This document shows, one piece after another, positions 7,521 through 9,212 of a stretch of 9,212 bases of DNA. This DNA is from an uncultured Lachnospiraceae bacterium (lineage in GTDB: Bacteria > Bacillota > Clostridia > Lachnospirales > Lachnospiraceae), in the NCBI GenBank assembly GCA_947178115.1, contig CAMWXF010000048.1, positions 1 through 9,212 of the forward strand, in the 5' to 3' direction. Below the pieces are notes generated by a model, which was not told the DNA's origin, made no database searches, and saw only the letters and a list, made by a program, of their open reading frames with translations. The translations under genes were made by a program, and so were the position numbers. Position 1 is the stretch's first letter, and every line of letters starts with the position of its first letter.

Positions 7521-8414
7521 TCACGGCTGCGTATTCGCAGCACCCTGCCCTTTCCTCGCCACCACATAAATACGTTCGCTCGTATCGGAAACTTCCCCGT
7601 GGGTATCCGCATCGACCGCCTCCACAAACACAAGCCCTGCCTGTCGCAGACAGTCCAGCATCTGTTCCAGACGATATCCCCGCTGATAGTGGGTTTCCAG
7701 AAATCTGCGGTAAGTATCGCGCTCCTCATCCTCCTGTACGAAAATAGTCAGATCATACTCGTTGATTTCTTCCTCTTCATGATAGTAATTATCCCAGATA
7801 AAACTGCATTTCTCCCGATTCTCGGCAATGGTCGTATCCCCTATGACAACCTCATATTTGTACACTGTATTGAAGTCGAAGATGAAGATTCCTTCGGGAA
7901 AAAGATAATTGTTCACCAGGCGAAAGGTCTGTACGACATCCTCTTCTTCCAGCAGATAATTGATGGAATCGCAGACGCTGATCACCGCTCCCACCGTTCC
8001 GTACAGCTCGAAAGACCGCATATCCTGAAGCAGATACAAGATCTCTAACCCCGCATCGTCACGCTTGTCCATAGCAATCTGCAGCATTTCCTCTGAGTTA
8101 TCGATGCCGATCATGTCATAACCCCGCCCTGCAAGCAACTCCGTCAGCGTTCCCGTACCGCATCCCAAATCCAGGATCGAGTTGCGCTCCTGCTGTATAT
8201 TCTTGTAAAAGTCATCTTTATTTATGACACTATCGTCACATTCTCCATTTATTTGCGTATTTTCTTTGCCGCAGTTTATAATGACATTTGTGTCATTTTT
8301 CATATCATTCCCATACTTGTCCAACAATTCCACCAAATACGCGCACCACTCCTCATAGGGCGTATCGTCCATAAACGTATCATATACCTGCGCAAATCCC
8401 GTATATGCCTCCAT
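7521..8414 (-). CDS. Class I SAM-dependent methyltransferase with N-terminal insertion
   Basis: This 297-residue cytoplasmic protein should transfer a methyl group from S-adenosylmethionine to an unknown small molecule or macromolecule. Motif I is ILDLGCGTGTL (80-90), the ribose-binding acidic residue is Asp105 in GIDNSEEML, motif II is LLQDMRSF (128-135) and the post-II segment is VISVCDSINYLL (144-155). The N-terminus MEAYTGFAQVYDTFMDDTPYE is typical of a clostridial family that I recall as about 250 residues long. The excess is an Asn-rich stretch at about 36-78, between the N-terminal helices and motif I; its DNA is about 30% GC by hand count against about 60% just downstream. The reading frame is open through it. 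The ATG at 8412-8414 follows GGAG with a long 10-nt spacing. The next gene starts 31 nt after the stop. Whether the insertion spares activity cannot be told; all SAM motifs are intact. Confidence 0.87.
   Translation of the reverse strand: MEAYTGFAQVYDTFMDDTPYEEWCAYLVELLDKYGNDMKNDTNVIINCGKENTQINGECDDSVINKDDFYKNIQQERNSILDLGCGTGTLTELLAGRGYDMIGIDNSEEMLQIAMDKRDDAGLEILYLLQDMRSFELYGTVGAVISVCDSINYLLEEEDVVQTFRLVNNYLFPEGIFIFDFNTVYKYEVVIGDTTIAENREKCSFIWDNYYHEEEEINEYDLTIFVQEDEERDTYRRFLETHYQRGYRLEQMLDCLRQAGLVFVEAVDADTHGEVSDTSERIYVVARKGQGAANTQP
8181..8309 (-). repeat. In-frame AT-rich insertion with 3 x 9-residue repeat in the methyltransferase
   Basis: Residues 36-78 of the methyltransferase are rich in Asn (nine of 43). 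Within them TNVIINCGK, ENTQINGEC and DDSVINKDD (residues 42-68) form three consecutive 9-residue units, each with Ile-Asn at positions 5-6 and Asn or Asp at position 2. The DNA holds two TGAC-N6-GTCA palindromes (8225-8238 and 8282-8295), 57 bp apart, the second extended to a 7-bp stem AATGACA/TGTCATT (8280-8297). The composition differs sharply from the flanks. The exact insertion borders are my estimate from the expected family layout. Confidence 0.55.
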
Positions 8415-8527
8415 TTTTGTGTCACTCCATTCTACTCACTATTACTATCAATACCAATAAAACAAAAATATCTCCAATACATATCGTCCGGCGCGTCCGT
8501 TTTCACTGACCAACTACCCTAAATTCA

Positions 8528-8869
8528 CTATCTATTTGCGCATTTCCTCACCAAATCATAACTCTCCCCAATCATCCGCCTGATATCCTCCTCCGGAACC
8601 GTCCCATCCAAAATAATCGTATTCCAATGTTCCTTATTCTGATGATACCCCGCAATCACCGACTGATATGTGCTGCGCCAGAAATCCCGCCATTCCGGGT
8701 CTACCTTCACATTCAGATTAATATACCCATTTCTTTCGTAAGTCCAAAGAAAAGCCTTCCGGCTTCCCTTCACTCTCACAAGCTGCCAGTTATCATCATG
8801 AAACGGCGCATCCTGATATGTATCGGCAAATGACAGCCCATATGCCAATGCCTCTTCTCTCGTCTTCAA
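8528..8869 (-). CDS. MmcQ/YjbR family protein, TTG start
   Basis: This 113-residue protein belongs to the MmcQ/YjbR family, small single-domain proteins with a CyaY-like fold that are often annotated as DNA-binding but lack a settled function. The family landmarks are present: TREEALAYGLSF (3-14), DAPFHDDNW (20-28), a Gly-Tyr-Ile strand followed by VKVDPEWRDFWR (54-65), GYHQNKEHWNTIILDG (74-89) and ESYDLVRK (102-109). Length is normal. The start must be TTG at 8867-8869: an in-frame stop (TGA) lies only two codons upstream, the next in-frame ATG would remove conserved residues, and AAGAGGTG sits 7 nt before the TTG. The gene begins 22 nt after the stop of the hydrolase-like gene, and its SD begins 7 nt past that stop, so the two are probably in one transcript. 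The downstream gap to the methyltransferase is 113 nt. Confidence 0.9.
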   Translation of the reverse strand: MKTREEALAYGLSFADTYQDAPFHDDNWQLVRVKGSRKAFLWTYERNGYINLNVKVDPEWRDFWRSTYQSVIAGYHQNKEHWNTIILDGTVPEEDIRRMIGESYDLVRKCANR

Positions 8870-8876
8870 TCCCTGT

Positions 8877-8884
8877 CACCTCTT
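8877..8884 (-). promoter_or_regulatory. Shine-Dalgarno that fixes the TTG start of the MmcQ/YjbR gene
   Basis: On the minus strand AAGAGGTG lies 7 nt upstream of TTG (8867-8869). A second purine run, CAGGGA, touches the TTG and is too close to serve. There is no ATG or GTG between the in-frame stop at 8876-8878 and the conserved family start, so this site supports initiation at TTG. Confidence 0.7.
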
Positions 8885-8891
8885 AACAGCT

Positions 8892-9212
8892 TCAGCGCAG
8901 TCTCTCAACCTCGACTTCGCCCAGGAAACTTCCTGTCTCTTCCCCGATTCTCTGTATCGGGAAAACAAAAGTCGCATACTCCTCAAAGGGCTCCGCGCTG
9001 CCCAGTGTTCCAATCTTAACTCCGTCCGCATACAAAGTAGTCTGCCCCAGTTCTCCTACCACCCGCAGCTCCACCTGTCGTCCGCGGGGCAGTACATAAT
9101 CCCATGTATAGGTTCTGCCTTCTCTGGCAAATCCTACCTTTCCGGTCTCCGGCTCCGCCGCATAGAACGCCCATGTGCCGTATGCGCAGTCGCTCTCCGC
9201 GATCACCTGCAT
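8892..9212 (-). CDS. C-terminal fragment of a glycoside hydrolase-like protein, lectin-type beta-sandwich (partial)
   Basis: Only the last 106 codons are in the window; the open frame runs off the right edge and the ATG at 9210-9212 is most likely an internal Met. The visible part looks like a concanavalin A-like beta-sandwich: alternating strands with GTWAFYAAEPETGKVGFARE (12-31), a short strand-turn TLYADGVKIGTLG (59-71) and FEEYATFVFPIQRIG (76-90). From memory this pattern (a residue telling of a cofactorless 'display' domain with TGKVGF.REG and TLY.(N/D)G) occurs at the C-terminus of clostridial family 20 beta-N-acetylhexosaminidases, so that is the leading guess, but the catalytic domain is not seen. 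It could equally cap another carbohydrate-active enzyme. The stop at 8892-8894 is 22 nt before the MmcQ/YjbR start. No membrane anchor or sortase signal follows the domain. Confidence 0.6.
   Translation of the reverse strand: MQVIAESDCAYGTWAFYAAEPETGKVGFAREGRTYTWDYVLPRGRQVELRVVGELGQTTLYADGVKIGTLGSAEPFEEYATFVFPIQRIGEETGSFLGEVEVERLR

Noticed and set aside
8429..8457. Possible promoter for the methyltransferase: TTGGTA, 17 nt, TAGAAT on the minus strand
   Set aside because: The spacing is ideal and the -10 is good, but the -35 matches only 4 of 6 and transcription would begin at or just past the SD, leaving almost no leader. Not strong enough to annotate.
9210..9212. ATG at the window edge as the true start of the hydrolase-like gene
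   Set aside because: The domain begins mid-strand and the frame is still open at the edge, so the Met is most likely internal.

Overview
The window most likely comes from a Gram-positive anaerobe of the class Clostridia, probably a Lachnospiraceae-type gut bacterium. This rests on three things: recognisable clostridial versions of Hsp33, the MmcQ/YjbR protein and the methyltransferase; strong purine-rich Shine-Dalgarno (SD) sites (AGGAG, AGGGG, AGGTG); and a GC content near 50-60% in most coding DNA. This is an inference from protein resemblance, not from a search.

All seven genes lie on the minus strand, so transcription runs from right to left. In transcription order they are: the C-terminal end of a secreted or surface glycoside hydrolase-like protein (8892-9212, cut by the window edge); a small MmcQ/YjbR-family protein with a TTG start (8528-8869); a class I SAM-dependent methyltransferase (7521-8414); a multi-pass GT-C fold glycosyltransferase-like membrane protein (5933-7489); the redox-regulated chaperone Hsp33, hslO (4944-5813); a full-length Lhr-type superfamily 2 helicase of 1422 residues (576-4844); and a GNAT acetyltransferase (67-561). 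Gaps are 22, 113, 31, 119, 99 and 14 nt. The pairs hydrolase/mmcQ, methyltransferase/glycosyltransferase and lhr/GNAT look cotranscribed. The three longer gaps could hold promoters or RNA structures, and two of them contain clear inverted repeats.

The genes do not form one obvious pathway. There is a loose stress and genome-maintenance theme (Hsp33 for oxidative protein damage, Lhr for DNA repair), an envelope or carbohydrate theme (glycosyltransferase, hydrolase end) and three proteins of unknown substrate.

I see no complete phage defence system, CRISPR array, insertion sequence, tRNA or rRNA. The most unusual local signal is in the methyltransferase: an in-frame, AT-rich, asparagine-rich insertion of about 43 codons just before the SAM-binding motif. 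It contains a three-copy 9-residue repeat and two spaced palindromes. Other points of interest are tandem palindromes between hslO and lhr, a nested hairpin before hslO, the low-complexity linkers of Lhr and the AT-rich composition of the GNAT gene.
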